DNA of 64,000 nucleotides from Paenibacillus plantarum (GTDB taxonomy: Bacteria > Bacillota > Bacilli > Paenibacillales > NBRC-103111), in contig NZ_WHNY01000090.1 in NCBI RefSeq assembly GCF_013141695.1, positions 87,823-151,822 of the forward strand, in the 5' to 3' direction. This document shows, in pieces, positions 7,755 to 15,070 of the stretch. Position 1 is the first letter of the stretch. Each line of letters opens with the position of its first letter. The position numbers and the translations under genes were made by a program. The notes below the pieces were generated by a model. The model was not told the origin of the DNA, did not search any database, and saw only the letters and a program-made list of their open reading frames with translations.

Positions 7755-8015
7755 TTAACGGCTTTTAACTAACAATTCTACAGCCTGCTTGACCAGCTTA
7801 CTTGTGTCTCTACCCGCTTCTTTTTCCTCCATAATGCAATTCTCCAAATTAACAGCAACAACGGTAGCAATCGTTTTATCAGCGGCACTGCGAACAGCAG
7901 AGATTTGGCTTACGACATCTTTACAATCCTGTTCTTCTTCCATCATCCGTAAAATCCCACGAATCTGACCTTCCATACGCTTTAAACGCTTCTTCACATC
8001 ATCATCGTATTTCAT
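7755..8015 (-). CDS. cstR: CstR-type (CsoR family) persulfide-sensing repressor
   Basis: An 86-aa all-helical CsoR-family protein. From the start MKYDDDVKK, the two conserved cysteines are Cys31 (EQDCKDV) and Cys60 (NLENCIM). These are the positions of the persulfide-sensing pair in S. aureus CstR. Copper-sensing CsoR proteins carry a His four residues before the second Cys; here it is Asn56, arguing for persulfide rather than copper sensing. An upstream in-frame start would add 21 residues, but the chosen ATG has AAGGAAGGG and would leave the operator outside the coding region. The self-operator overlaps its own promoter. B. subtilis YrkD is the closest parallel by context. Confidence 0.88.
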   Translation of the reverse strand: MKYDDDVKKRLKRMEGQIRGILRMMEEEQDCKDVVSQISAVRSAADKTIATVVAVNLENCIMEEKEAGRDTSKLVKQAVELLVKSR

Positions 8016-8032
8016 AGACACCCTTCCTTCCC

Positions 8033-8050
8033 TATACCTGTATAGGTATA
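8033..8050. promoter_or_regulatory. CstR-type operator (site 4, autoregulatory)
   Basis: TATACCTGTATAGGTATA: near-perfect 18-bp palindrome with one mismatched pair, 18 bp upstream of the cstR start codon. It is the most divergent of the four sites (ACCT instead of ACCC arms), as would fit weaker autoregulation. Confidence 0.7.
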
Positions 8051-8175
8051 TTATTGCCCATGTTACGCATAAAAACAATATGAAATCTTTGAGAAAGAGC
8101 CCGTGTTGCTATATAGTGACACCAACGTATAATAGAGATGGTTACATTCAAAATGTGCAGCCAAAAGGAGGCACC

Positions 8176-8589
8176 ATGTCGAATCTCACTCCTCATTCAT
8201 CTATCATTTTGTTCGACGGGGTTTGCCTGCTCTGCAGCAGCGCGGTGCAATTCATCCTGCGAAACGACCCGAAGGGCGTGTTTCACTTCGCTTCTCTGCA
8301 GTCGGAGACGGGGCAACGATTGCTCGCCGAGCACAAGCTGCCGCTAGATCAACTCAGCACGATTGTGCTGATCGAAGGCGGCCACGCTTATACGCGCAGC
8401 TCAGCCGCTTTGCGCATTGCACGGCGCTTGCGCGGTGCATGGCCACTCGCTTACGCGGCGATCGTGATCCCAGCTCCGATCCGCAATCTCGGATACAGCT
8501 TCATCGCACGCAACCGCTATCGCTGGTTCGGCAAGACCGAGCATTGCATGCTGCCGAAGCCGGAGCATAAGGCGCGGTTTCTGGATTGA
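8176..8589 (+). CDS. DCC-family thiol-disulfide oxidoreductase-like protein (DUF393)
   Basis: A 137-aa protein with the diagnostic N-terminal IILFDGVCLLCSSAVQFI (FDGxCxLC), giving the DxxCxxC signature of the DCC family, which has a thioredoxin-like fold. The C-terminal part reads SSAALRIARRL and YSFIARNRYRWFG, also typical. The start was set at MSNLTP because AAAGGAGG lies 5 nt ahead; the longer frame upstream reads through non-coding leader. These proteins are thought to act as redox or disulfide enzymes but are poorly characterised. It stands alone on the plus strand, between the cstR gene and the dioxygenase gene. Confidence 0.83.
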   Translation: MSNLTPHSSIILFDGVCLLCSSAVQFILRNDPKGVFHFASLQSETGQRLLAEHKLPLDQLSTIVLIEGGHAYTRSSAALRIARRLRGAWPLAYAAIVIPAPIRNLGYSFIARNRYRWFGKTEHCMLPKPEHKARFLD

Positions 8590-8661
8590 GCTGGCCTCAT
8601 GCCATCAACGATAACGGCAAAAAAACCTGCAGCACTCGCAGGCCTTCGAACAACAACGAAC

Positions 8662-9459
8662 CTATGTCTCCTGCTTACGTATACGTAGACTGCCGAACAT
8701 CCAACAGCATAGGCTCAGGGTGCCCATCTGGAAGCTATGATGCAACAGCTTCGCGCTCCGCGTAGCATCACCTGCTCCCATCGCGATGAGCAATGGCGCA
8801 AAATGCTCCGGCGTCGGCACAGCCTCCCGCGCATGCGGCGCTCGTTCGTCGTAGCGAATCAGCGCCTCCAAATTCCACGTTTCGAGCTGCTCCTCTAGCC
8901 ACTCATCGAACTCCACGGCCCAAAGCTGCGGCACCGGATTGTTATAATCCAGCTTACGTAGATTGTGAACCGTTCCGCCACTGCCAATAACCAGCACCTG
9001 CTCATCCCGCAAAGAGCCTAAGGCGGCGCCAATTCGGTAATGCTCCTCGGGTGTTAATCGCGGGTTAACCGAAAGTGTCACAACAGGAATCTGTGCAAGG
9101 GGGTACATAATGGAGAGCGGCGCCCAAGCTCCGTGATCCATGCCTCGCCTGTCATTCAACTCACAGCGTATACCCTCCTGTTGAAATAACTGCTGGATAT
9201 GGAGGCTTAAAGTCAGATCCCCTTTGGCCGGATAGTTAATGTCATAAAGTTCTTCCGGGAAACCCGAGAAATCGTACATCATCTCCGGCTCGACAGCCGA
9301 GCTGATCTTCTGAACCGCGCTTTCCCAATGTGCACTGAACACAACGATGGCTTTCGGCTTAGGAAGCGACATCGCTAGCCTCTGCAGAAACTCTGTATAC
9401 GCATGCTGCTCAATCGCCAAACTCGGTGAGCCATGCGCAATAAAAAATGCCGGCAGCAC
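8662..9459 (-). CDS. DODA-type (LigB/YgiD family) extradiol ring-cleavage dioxygenase
   Basis: A 265-aa protein of the class III extradiol dioxygenase family (4,5-DOPA dioxygenase/YgiD type). Conserved His residues for the metal site are visible in FFIAHGSPSLA, VVFSAHWES, RRGMDHGAWAPL and GSGGTVHNL, and the length matches the family. No ATG is near the start. GTG (codon before LPAFF) was chosen because GGAGGGGG lies about 10 nt ahead; an upstream TTG overlaps that box. The physiological substrate is unknown in bacteria with this stand-alone type, and no aromatic pathway gene is adjacent. Confidence 0.82.
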   Translation of the reverse strand: MLPAFFIAHGSPSLAIEQHAYTEFLQRLAMSLPKPKAIVVFSAHWESAVQKISSAVEPEMMYDFSGFPEELYDINYPAKGDLTLSLHIQQLFQQEGIRCELNDRRGMDHGAWAPLSIMYPLAQIPVVTLSVNPRLTPEEHYRIGAALGSLRDEQVLVIGSGGTVHNLRKLDYNNPVPQLWAVEFDEWLEEQLETWNLEALIRYDERAPHAREAVPTPEHFAPLLIAMGAGDATRSAKLLHHSFQMGTLSLCCWMFGSLRIRKQET

Positions 9460-9553
9460 AGCAACACCCCCTCCCACAACCAAATCAGTGCCAATTATCT
9501 ACATTATTCACGAATCTGTGAAAATAAAACCATGTTGCGATCCGTCTCTGCCC

Positions 9554-10477
9554 TCACTTACCGTTCACAAACTGCTCAATCCCATCCGCAATGCCCGTCG
9601 CAAGCTTCTTCTGATACGCCGCATCCGACATGAGCTCGTCCTCTTCCGGATTCGTCATGAACCCGATCTCCACAAGGGCGACGGGTACCTTCGACCAGTT
9701 GAAGCCGCTCAGATCGTCTCGCGCCGAAAGGCCACGTCCCTTCTGACCCGTTGCTTGCTGCATGCCAGCTAGGAGAAAAACAGCAGCCTGCTTGCTTTCC
9801 GCTGCGATTGGCTTAACAGCTGGTTGCGCAGCTGACGGGTACAGAACCGAAAATCCCTTCGTACTTGCCGAAGCGTCACCATCTGCATGAATCCGTACAA
9901 CCAGCGCCGCTCCCGCCTCATTCGCCATATCTGCACGCTGCTTGTTGCTAATATCCACGTCATGCGTCTCCCTCGTCATGGCTACTTTGATCCCCCGGCG
10001 GGCTAGCTCCGCTTTAAGCAGTACGGATACCTCCAGATTTAGTACGTACTCTGGCTTCTTCGTCTTTACACCTACTGTACCGGAGCTAACTTTGGGCTTC
10101 GTTTCCCGCGTATCTGGCCCGACCTGCTCAGGTGCGTTATTACCAACCTTTTGATGTCCAGGGTCGATCATAACAAGCTTATTGCTCTTAGGAACACTAG
10201 GCAGCGTGGTTGGAGCAGCCGTCTTCGTTGGAGTTGGCTTCGTTTCTGGCGTTGCGACAGGTGTTGGAGCCGTTGTTGGGACAGGCGTAATGGTAGGTGC
10301 TGCCTGTACAACTGGCGGCGCAGCCGTTGTCTGCGCTACTGTGGCCACTGGCGAAGCACTCTGCACAGCCTCCGTCGTAGGCAACGCCACGGGTACTGGC
10401 TGCTTATCTCCACAACCAGCCATCACACCAGCAAGCGATATGATCGCGGAGAGTATCAGCATTCTTTTATCAAACAT
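9554..10477 (-). CDS. N-acetylmuramoyl-L-alanine amidase lipoprotein (Amidase_3)
   Basis: A 307-aa cell-wall hydrolase. It has an N-terminal lipoprotein signal (MLILSAIISLAGVMAGC, Cys at about 21), a Thr/Pro/Ala-rich linker (about 25-105) and an Amidase_3 domain. Zinc and catalytic residues are seen: VMIDPGHQ (His), NLEVSVLLKAEL (Glu), VVRIHADGD (His) and VALVEIGFMTNPEED (catalytic Glu). It cleaves the amide between MurNAc and the stem peptide. The start MFDKRM was chosen for the AGAAGGGG box ahead of it; a longer frame adds 26 residues before the signal peptide, which is not plausible. The linker tethers the domain from the membrane into the wall. Confidence 0.88.
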   Translation of the reverse strand: MFDKRMLILSAIISLAGVMAGCGDKQPVPVALPTTEAVQSASPVATVAQTTAAPPVVQAAPTITPVPTTAPTPVATPETKPTPTKTAAPTTLPSVPKSNKLVMIDPGHQKVGNNAPEQVGPDTRETKPKVSSGTVGVKTKKPEYVLNLEVSVLLKAELARRGIKVAMTRETHDVDISNKQRADMANEAGAALVVRIHADGDASASTKGFSVLYPSAAQPAVKPIAAESKQAAVFLLAGMQQATGQKGRGLSARDDLSGFNWSKVPVALVEIGFMTNPEEDELMSDAAYQKKLATGIADGIEQFVNGK

Positions 10478-10572
10478 CGGCAATTCCCCTTCTTCTCTAT
10501 GCTCTGTATAAAAACAGCCGCCATTCGCGAAACTAACCCTACCATGCTTCTCCACATTTGGGAGGTTCCGCT

Positions 10573-10701
10573 ATGCAGTCACTTTGGCATTATTTCACTG
10601 ATCACTGGCTGTCCATATCATTAATTGTTCTTGCCTTATTGGCGTGTTATTTCGTCTACAAGAACAGAAGTAAATATATTCGCGGCTGGGATAAAAAGTA
10701 A
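10573..10701 (+). CDS. Small single-pass membrane protein (42 aa)
   Basis: Unrecognised 42-aa peptide beginning MQSLWHYFTDHWLSISL, with a hydrophobic helix (about residues 13-29) and a basic C-terminus ending GWDKK, so N-out/C-in is likely. It is supported by a GGGAGG box about 8 nt before the ATG, a clean stop, and a terminator right after it. It is divergent from the amidase gene. Too short for family assignment; it could be a small membrane regulator or an orphan. Confidence 0.55.
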   Translation: MQSLWHYFTDHWLSISLIVLALLACYFVYKNRSKYIRGWDKK

Positions 10702-10704
10702 TCC

Positions 10705-10753
10705 AAAAAAACTCGCTCCTTCATCGGCTGTTCACCAGTGATGGTACGAGTTT
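10705..10753. terminator. Terminator between the 42-aa gene and the zeta-like gene
   Basis: AAACTCG pairs with CGAGTTT around a partly structured loop (inner TCAC/GTGA). On the minus strand it is followed by T7, fitting termination of the zeta-like ATPase transcript; an A/T flank allows some use on the plus strand. Confidence 0.6.
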
Positions 10754-10800
10754 ATCACAACGTATGCACTGCACGCCCCCTAGGCCGATGACCGCAAGTT

Positions 10801-11358
10801 CTACTTGAGGGCATTGAATAACCATGCAGGCCAGTGCTGCGTTTGAGACATAACGATACCATGCTCGAACACTAGTAGCGTCCGCAGGCTCCTGTCGCTA
10901 TTATCCAATACAACTGCATAATCCGCGAGGGATATTGCCTTTTTGAGATTGGACAGCGAGGTATCATAGCGGCGCAGAATGTCGGAAGTCGCTATGAAAT
11001 GCCCACCTTCGATAACACGAGTTCGTACCCGGTCGATATGCATTTGAACATCTTGGAGTCCAATGTAATAAAAGATGATCCGATAGCCTTTTTCCCGGGC
11101 TTCTTGCATCCGTTTCAGATAGAAATCACTAGATAAGGTTGTTTCAACTGCCAGACTTTTTCGGTTCTCCAGGCAGTCCCGAATGGCTTTCAGGGCTAGT
11201 TTGCCAGCAGCGAGATCCGCTTTACGTGGGTTTTCGGGATTGATCACCCTCGCATACAAATCTGGATTGATGAGATTATCGAATGTATCTCCATAATGAT
11301 CAATTAACGTCGATTTCCCCGCGCCATTGCAACCCGCAAAAACCGTCATTTCAGGCAT
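10801..11358 (-). CDS. Zeta-toxin-like P-loop ATPase/kinase
   Basis: A 185-aa P-loop protein: Walker A GCNGAGKST near the N-terminus, LINPDLYARVINPENPRKADLAAGKLAL, AVETTLSSDFYLKRMQEAREKGYRIIFYYIG, and RVRTRVIEGGHFIATSDILRRY, the lid/substrate region of zeta-type kinases. Zeta toxins phosphorylate UDP-GlcNAc and block wall synthesis, but many chromosomal relatives are not proven toxins. The start ATG (MPEMTV) has AAAGAGG 8 nt upstream; an upstream GTG would overlap it. Only 13 bp separate it from the 62-aa gene before it, in toxin-antitoxin-like order. The family call is good; toxin function is inference. Confidence 0.75.
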   Translation of the reverse strand: MPEMTVFAGCNGAGKSTLIDHYGDTFDNLINPDLYARVINPENPRKADLAAGKLALKAIRDCLENRKSLAVETTLSSDFYLKRMQEAREKGYRIIFYYIGLQDVQMHIDRVRTRVIEGGHFIATSDILRRYDTSLSNLKKAISLADYAVVLDNSDRSLRTLLVFEHGIVMSQTQHWPAWLFNALK

Positions 11359-11371
11359 TCTGGCCACCTCT

Positions 11372-11560
11372 TTACAGTTTATAATCGGTCAGATTGCCAT
11401 CAGAGTCTATAACTTGGATATAGCGCTCCCCTGTCGGCTCTTGCCGGATGCGCTTGCCATTTTCAATATAAAAAATAGGAGCACCAGCTTTTCTCGCCTT
11501 ATCTTGTACGGATTGCTCGATCTTCTTGAAGATTTCATTCAATTCCTTTTCAGTCTTCAT
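11372..11560 (-). CDS. Hypothetical 62-aa protein upstream of zeta-like ATPase
   Basis: Small charged protein starting MKTEKELNEIFKKIEQSV, predicted N-terminal helix (1-25) and a short beta-rich tail ending SDGNLTDYKL. AGGTGGTGAT lies before the ATG. The gene is directly upstream of the zeta-like ATPase gene with a 13-bp gap, so the two are surely co-transcribed and this may be an antitoxin or partner. It shows no clear similarity that I can recognise to the classical epsilon antitoxin, which is a three-helix bundle. Confidence 0.65.
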   Translation of the reverse strand: MKTEKELNEIFKKIEQSVQDKARKAGAPIFYIENGKRIRQEPTGERYIQVIDSDGNLTDYKL

Positions 11561-11650
11561 GCCGGATCACCACCTAATGATTAATTGCTTTTCTTCCCAT
11601 TATATCATACTACGTCCTCGCATAATCACGATGGCATGACTAGCGAAAAC

Positions 11651-11693
11651 AAAAAACCACAACCCCTTATTCACATAAAGGGCTGTGGTTTTT
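11651..11693. terminator. Terminator at the end of the pur operon
   Basis: AACCACAACCCCTTAT pairs with ATAAAGGGCTGTGGTT (14 of 16 pairs, 4-nt loop), flanked by A and T tracts. It lies 11 bp after purD and marks the end of the purine operon; it can act in both directions. Confidence 0.88.
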
Positions 11694-11704
11694 ACTTTAC
11701 CAAT

Positions 11705-12970
11705 CTATTTCAACGCCTTCATCGCAATATCCGTACGGTAATGCTTACCTTCGAAATGGATCCGATCCGCATCGGCATAAGCCTTCTGACGAGCTTCAAT
11801 GATATCTTTGCCAAGGCCTGTGATACCTAGAACACGTCCGCCATTCGTGACGATTTGTCCGTTCTCATCAACTGCTGTACCCGCGTGGAACACGAGGGCA
11901 TCCTGCACTTGATCTAAGCCAGTGATCGGCAATCCCTTCGGATACGGTCCGGGGTATCCTGGCGAAGCGACGATCACACATACTGCCGCTTGTTCGCTCC
12001 ACTCGATTGGCTGCTCAGCCAACGTACCGTTGTTGATCGCTAGGAAAATATCCAGCAAATCTGTTTTCAATCGCGGCAAAATCACCTGCGTCTCCGGATC
12101 ACCGAAGCGCGCGTTGAACTCAATCGTTTTTACACCGTTCGGGGTCAAAATCAGACCCGCATACAGCACGCCTTTGAACGGACGGCCTTCTGCCACCATC
12201 GCATCAGCCGTAGGCTGAACGATGTTCACAAGTGCTTCTTGCACGATGGACTCTGGAATATGTGGAAGCGGAGAGTACGTCCCCATTCCACCTGTATTCG
12301 GTCCTTTATCGTTATCAAAAACCGGCTTATGATCCTGCGAAGGCACCATCAAACGCACCGTCGAACCATCAACGAAAGCCAGTAAGGACATTTCTTGGCC
12401 TGTCAGGAACTCCTCGATCACGACGCTTGCGCCTGCCGATGCTCCAAAAACCTGACCTACCATGATGTCTTTCAACGCAGCTTCCGCTTCTTCCATCGTT
12501 TGCGCAACCGTAACGCCTTTACCAGCGGCTAAGCCGTCTGCTTTGATAACGATTGGCGCTGTTTGCGAGCGCAAGTAAGCCAGTGCCGGCTCATACGCGT
12601 CGAAAGACTCGTACGCAGCCGTTGGGATGCTGTATTTTTTGAGCAGCTGCTTCATGAACACTTTGCTGCCTTCAATGATCGCTGCGTTGGCACGAGGGCC
12701 GAAGGCTGCAATGCCTTTTGACTCCAAATGATCAACCAATCCTGCCGCTAACGGATCATCAGGCGCAACCATAACCAAGTCAATGGCTTGCTCCTTCGCA
12801 AATGTGCTGATCTCTTCGAACTGAAGTTCCGTGATCGGCACGCATTCCGCTAATCCGGCAATCCCGCCGTTTCCTGGTGCGCAGAACAGCTTGCTGATTT
12901 TTGGGCTTTTGCTTAGTGCCCATACAATGGCATGCTCACGTCCGCCACGTCCAATAACTAATACACGCAT
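11705..12970 (-). CDS. purD: Phosphoribosylamine--glycine ligase (GARS)
   Basis: A 421-aa ATP-grasp enzyme joining phosphoribosylamine and glycine to GAR, step 2 of purine synthesis. Seen: N-terminal VLVIGRGGREHAIVWAL, PGNGGIAGLAECV, ATP-grasp segments VIKADGLAAGKGV and VVIEEFLTGQEMSL, NTGGMGTYSPLP, and the metal/ATP site EFNARFGDPETQVILPRL. Full length for the bacterial enzyme. Last gene of the operon, 67 bp after purH, with GAGGGG before the ATG and a strong terminator behind. Confidence 0.97.
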   Translation of the reverse strand: MRVLVIGRGGREHAIVWALSKSPKISKLFCAPGNGGIAGLAECVPITELQFEEISTFAKEQAIDLVMVAPDDPLAAGLVDHLESKGIAAFGPRANAAIIEGSKVFMKQLLKKYSIPTAAYESFDAYEPALAYLRSQTAPIVIKADGLAAGKGVTVAQTMEEAEAALKDIMVGQVFGASAGASVVIEEFLTGQEMSLLAFVDGSTVRLMVPSQDHKPVFDNDKGPNTGGMGTYSPLPHIPESIVQEALVNIVQPTADAMVAEGRPFKGVLYAGLILTPNGVKTIEFNARFGDPETQVILPRLKTDLLDIFLAINNGTLAEQPIEWSEQAAVCVIVASPGYPGPYPKGLPITGLDQVQDALVFHAGTAVDENGQIVTNGGRVLGITGLGKDIIEARQKAYADADRIHFEGKHYRTDIAMKALK

Positions 12971-13037
12971 CTGTGGAAACCCCTCTCATGGGGAATGCCC
13001 ACGGTCCACTTACGAATCGTGAGCATTCTCAATTGTT

Positions 13038-14585
13038 TTAATGTTTAAAGTGACGAACGCCTGTCATCACCATTGCAATGCCGTTTTCGTTAGCAACGCG
13101 GATGGACTCTTCGTCTTTGATGGAGCCGCCTGGCTGAATCACCGCAGTGATGCCTGCTTTTGCTGCCATTTCGAGCGTATCGCCCATCGGGAAGAACGCA
13201 TCGGACGAAAGGACGGAACCTTTGGACTTGTCGCCAGCTTGCTCGATTGCGATTTTCGCTGCGCCAACACGGTTCATTTGACCCGCGCCTACGCCAACTG
13301 TCATATCGTCAGCTACAAGTACGATCGCGTTAGATTTAACGTGCTTAACTACTTTCCATGCGAAAAGCAATTGCTTCATCTCTTCCGCTGTCGGTTGACG
13401 CTCGGAAACGACTTTCAGGTCGGCTTCTGTCAGTTGGTAAGCGTCGCTAGCTTGTACAAGCATGCCGCCTTCTACTGTTGTAATCACTGGCTGGGACTCA
13501 CGACCAGCAATAGTATCCAAACCGGCTACTTTCAGTAGGCGGATGTTTTTCTTTTTAGCCAGAATCTCAAGTGCTTCTGGTGTAAAATCTGGCGCGATGA
13601 CGATCTCCAAGAAGATCTCATGCAGCAATTGCGCTGTCGCTTCGTCGATCGCACGGTTCGCAGCCACGATACCACCGAAGATGGAAGTAGGGTCTGCATT
13701 GTACGCTTTCGTGTAAGCTTCAAGTACATTCGTACCGATACCTACGCCGCAAGGGTTCATGTGCTTAACTGCAACTACTGCAGGCTCACTGAACTCTTTT
13801 ACAATTTGAAGAGCCGTGTTCGCATCATTAATATTGTTGTACGATAATTCTTTACCGTGTAATTGTTCAGCCGTTGTGATGTTGCCAGCAGCCGCATTCG
13901 GCGTGCGGTAAAACGCTGCGCTTTGGTGCGGGTTCTCGCCGTAGCGAAGCTCTTGCATTTTTTCATACGTTACTGTGTAACGCTCTGGGTAAGGCTCGCC
14001 CTGAAGGCCAGTCAAATAGTCACCAATCAAAGCATCGTAAGCGCCAGTGTGACGGAACACTTTTGCTGCAAGACGTTTGCGCGTCGCCAGCGTTGTATCG
14101 CCAGTCTCTTGGACTTCTTCCAACACTTTCGCATAGTCAGTCGTATCTACGATAACGGATACGAAAGCATGGTTTTTCGCTGCGGAACGAAGCATGGTAG
14201 GTCCACCGATATCGATGTTCTCGATCGCATCTTCGTAAGTCACGTCAGGCTTTGCAATCGTTTCTGCAAAAGGATACAAATTCACGACAACGAGATCAAT
14301 ATACTCAAGGCCAAGCTCTTTCATGCTTGCTTGGTGCTCTGCGTTGTCACGAACAGCCAAAAGTCCGCCATGCACGTTCGGGTGAAGTGTCTTCACGCGT
14401 CCGTCCATGATTTCCGGGAACCCTGTAACCTCGGAAATACCGATAACCGGTACCCCTTTATCCTTTAACAAACTAAGCGTACCACCTGTGGAAATGATCT
14501 CAACGCCTAGCTTCGACAGCTCGCTCGCGAATTCTACGATGCCCGTTTTATCGAAAACGGAAATCAGTGCTCTTTTGATTGCCAC
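13038..14585 (-). CDS. purH: Bifunctional AICAR formyltransferase / IMP cyclohydrolase
   Basis: A 515-aa two-domain enzyme for the last two steps to IMP. The N-terminal MGS-like IMP cyclohydrolase domain (1-200) has FDKTGIVEFASEL, ISTGGT, TGFPEIMDGRVKTLHP and NIDIGGPTMLRSAAKN. The C-terminal transformylase domain has LRYGENPHQSAAFY, HGKELSYNNINDANTAL, VAVKHMNPCGVG and SDAFFPMGDTLEMAAKAGI, with the QPGGSIKDEESI loop near the end. Full length. It is separated from purN by about 485 bp holding a four-copy hairpin repeat, so purH-purD may be expressed at a level different from the upstream genes. Confidence 0.97.
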   Translation of the reverse strand: MAIKRALISVFDKTGIVEFASELSKLGVEIISTGGTLSLLKDKGVPVIGISEVTGFPEIMDGRVKTLHPNVHGGLLAVRDNAEHQASMKELGLEYIDLVVVNLYPFAETIAKPDVTYEDAIENIDIGGPTMLRSAAKNHAFVSVIVDTTDYAKVLEEVQETGDTTLATRKRLAAKVFRHTGAYDALIGDYLTGLQGEPYPERYTVTYEKMQELRYGENPHQSAAFYRTPNAAAGNITTAEQLHGKELSYNNINDANTALQIVKEFSEPAVVAVKHMNPCGVGIGTNVLEAYTKAYNADPTSIFGGIVAANRAIDEATAQLLHEIFLEIVIAPDFTPEALEILAKKKNIRLLKVAGLDTIAGRESQPVITTVEGGMLVQASDAYQLTEADLKVVSERQPTAEEMKQLLFAWKVVKHVKSNAIVLVADDMTVGVGAGQMNRVGAAKIAIEQAGDKSKGSVLSSDAFFPMGDTLEMAAKAGITAVIQPGGSIKDEESIRVANENGIAMVMTGVRHFKH

Positions 14586-14806
14586 TATGCTTCCTCCTTA
14601 GGGAATGGAATTGTATGTGAATGGGTGAAAGATGTAAAAATGAGTACAAAGTTAAGCACAAAGATTAGTGCAAAAGTTCAATAATGAGTGCGAAAATGAA
14701 ATCCCTCCGTAAGAGGTTTCAAGTTATTGAGCTACTCCAAGTTCCTCGACGAACAACGTTTATCCTAAGAAGCAACAGTTGCAGGAACGCCCACAAATTA
14801 AATCAG

Positions 14807-14829
14807 TCGGGGATATTCAACATCCCCGA
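14807..14829 (-). other. Hairpin TCGGGGAT/ATCCCCGA in purN-purH gap
   Basis: Perfect 8-bp GC-rich stem with a 7-nt loop, located just after the 61-bp repeats on the transcript. There is no U-tract behind it, so it may be a processing or stabilising stem rather than a terminator. Confidence 0.55.
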
Positions 14830-14840
14830 GATCGGTTCAG

Positions 14841-15070
14841 TCCTTCACGACGCTGTAAGCGTGTTTTTCAACGTTACAGCTCGGTCAACAGCACTGTTCG
14901 GCTCGGCACGACGCTGTAAGCGCGTTTTTCACCGTTACAGCTCGAAGAACGGCTCGGTTCAGCTCTTCACGACGCTGTAAGCATGTTTTTCACCGTTACA
15001 GCTCGAAGAACAGCTCGATTCAGCCCTTCACGACGCTGTAAGCGTGTTTTTCACCGTTACAGCTCAAAAC
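14841..15070 (-). repeat. Four tandem 61-bp hairpin repeats between purN and purH
   Basis: Four copies at an exact 61-bp period. Each holds GCTGTAA and TTACAGC arms enclosing a 15-nt segment with a central T5 (A5 on the transcript), at 14852-14880, 14913-14941, 14974-15002 and 15035-15063. On the minus-strand transcript each makes a 7-bp stem plus an inner 3-bp stem with an A5 loop. The copies differ at a few positions in the loop and linker. The last copy begins 8 bp after the purN stop codon. Confidence 0.9.

Larger units (their letters stand above)
14586..15070. other. purN-purH intergenic region with structured repeats
   Basis: 485 bp without a gene inside an otherwise tightly packed operon. 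It contains four 61-bp tandem hairpin repeats (listed separately) next to purN and an 8-bp perfect stem TCGGGGAT/ATCCCCGA at 14807-14829. The remaining AT-rich 200 bp before purH shows no recognisable motif. Confidence 0.8.

Noticed and set aside
7755..8015. Copper-sensing CsoR
   Set aside because: The conserved His of the Cys-His-Cys copper site is Asn56, and the neighbours are sulfur-transfer genes.
8016..8078. 21-residue N-terminal extension of the CstR-like repressor
   Set aside because: It would place the operator palindrome inside the gene; the later ATG has AAGGAAGGG and gives Cys31/Cys60 numbering.
10151..10624. 157- and 109-codon plus-strand frames over the amidase gene
   Set aside because: They are antisense to the Ala/Thr/Pro-rich linker of the amidase and have no ribosome binding site.
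13620..14468. Plus-strand frames over purH
   Set aside because: They are shadows; the minus frame holds all PurH motifs.
14841..15070. Possible CRISPR array in the purN-purH gap
   Set aside because: The whole 61-bp unit is repeated including the part that would be spacer, and there are no unique spacers or cas genes.
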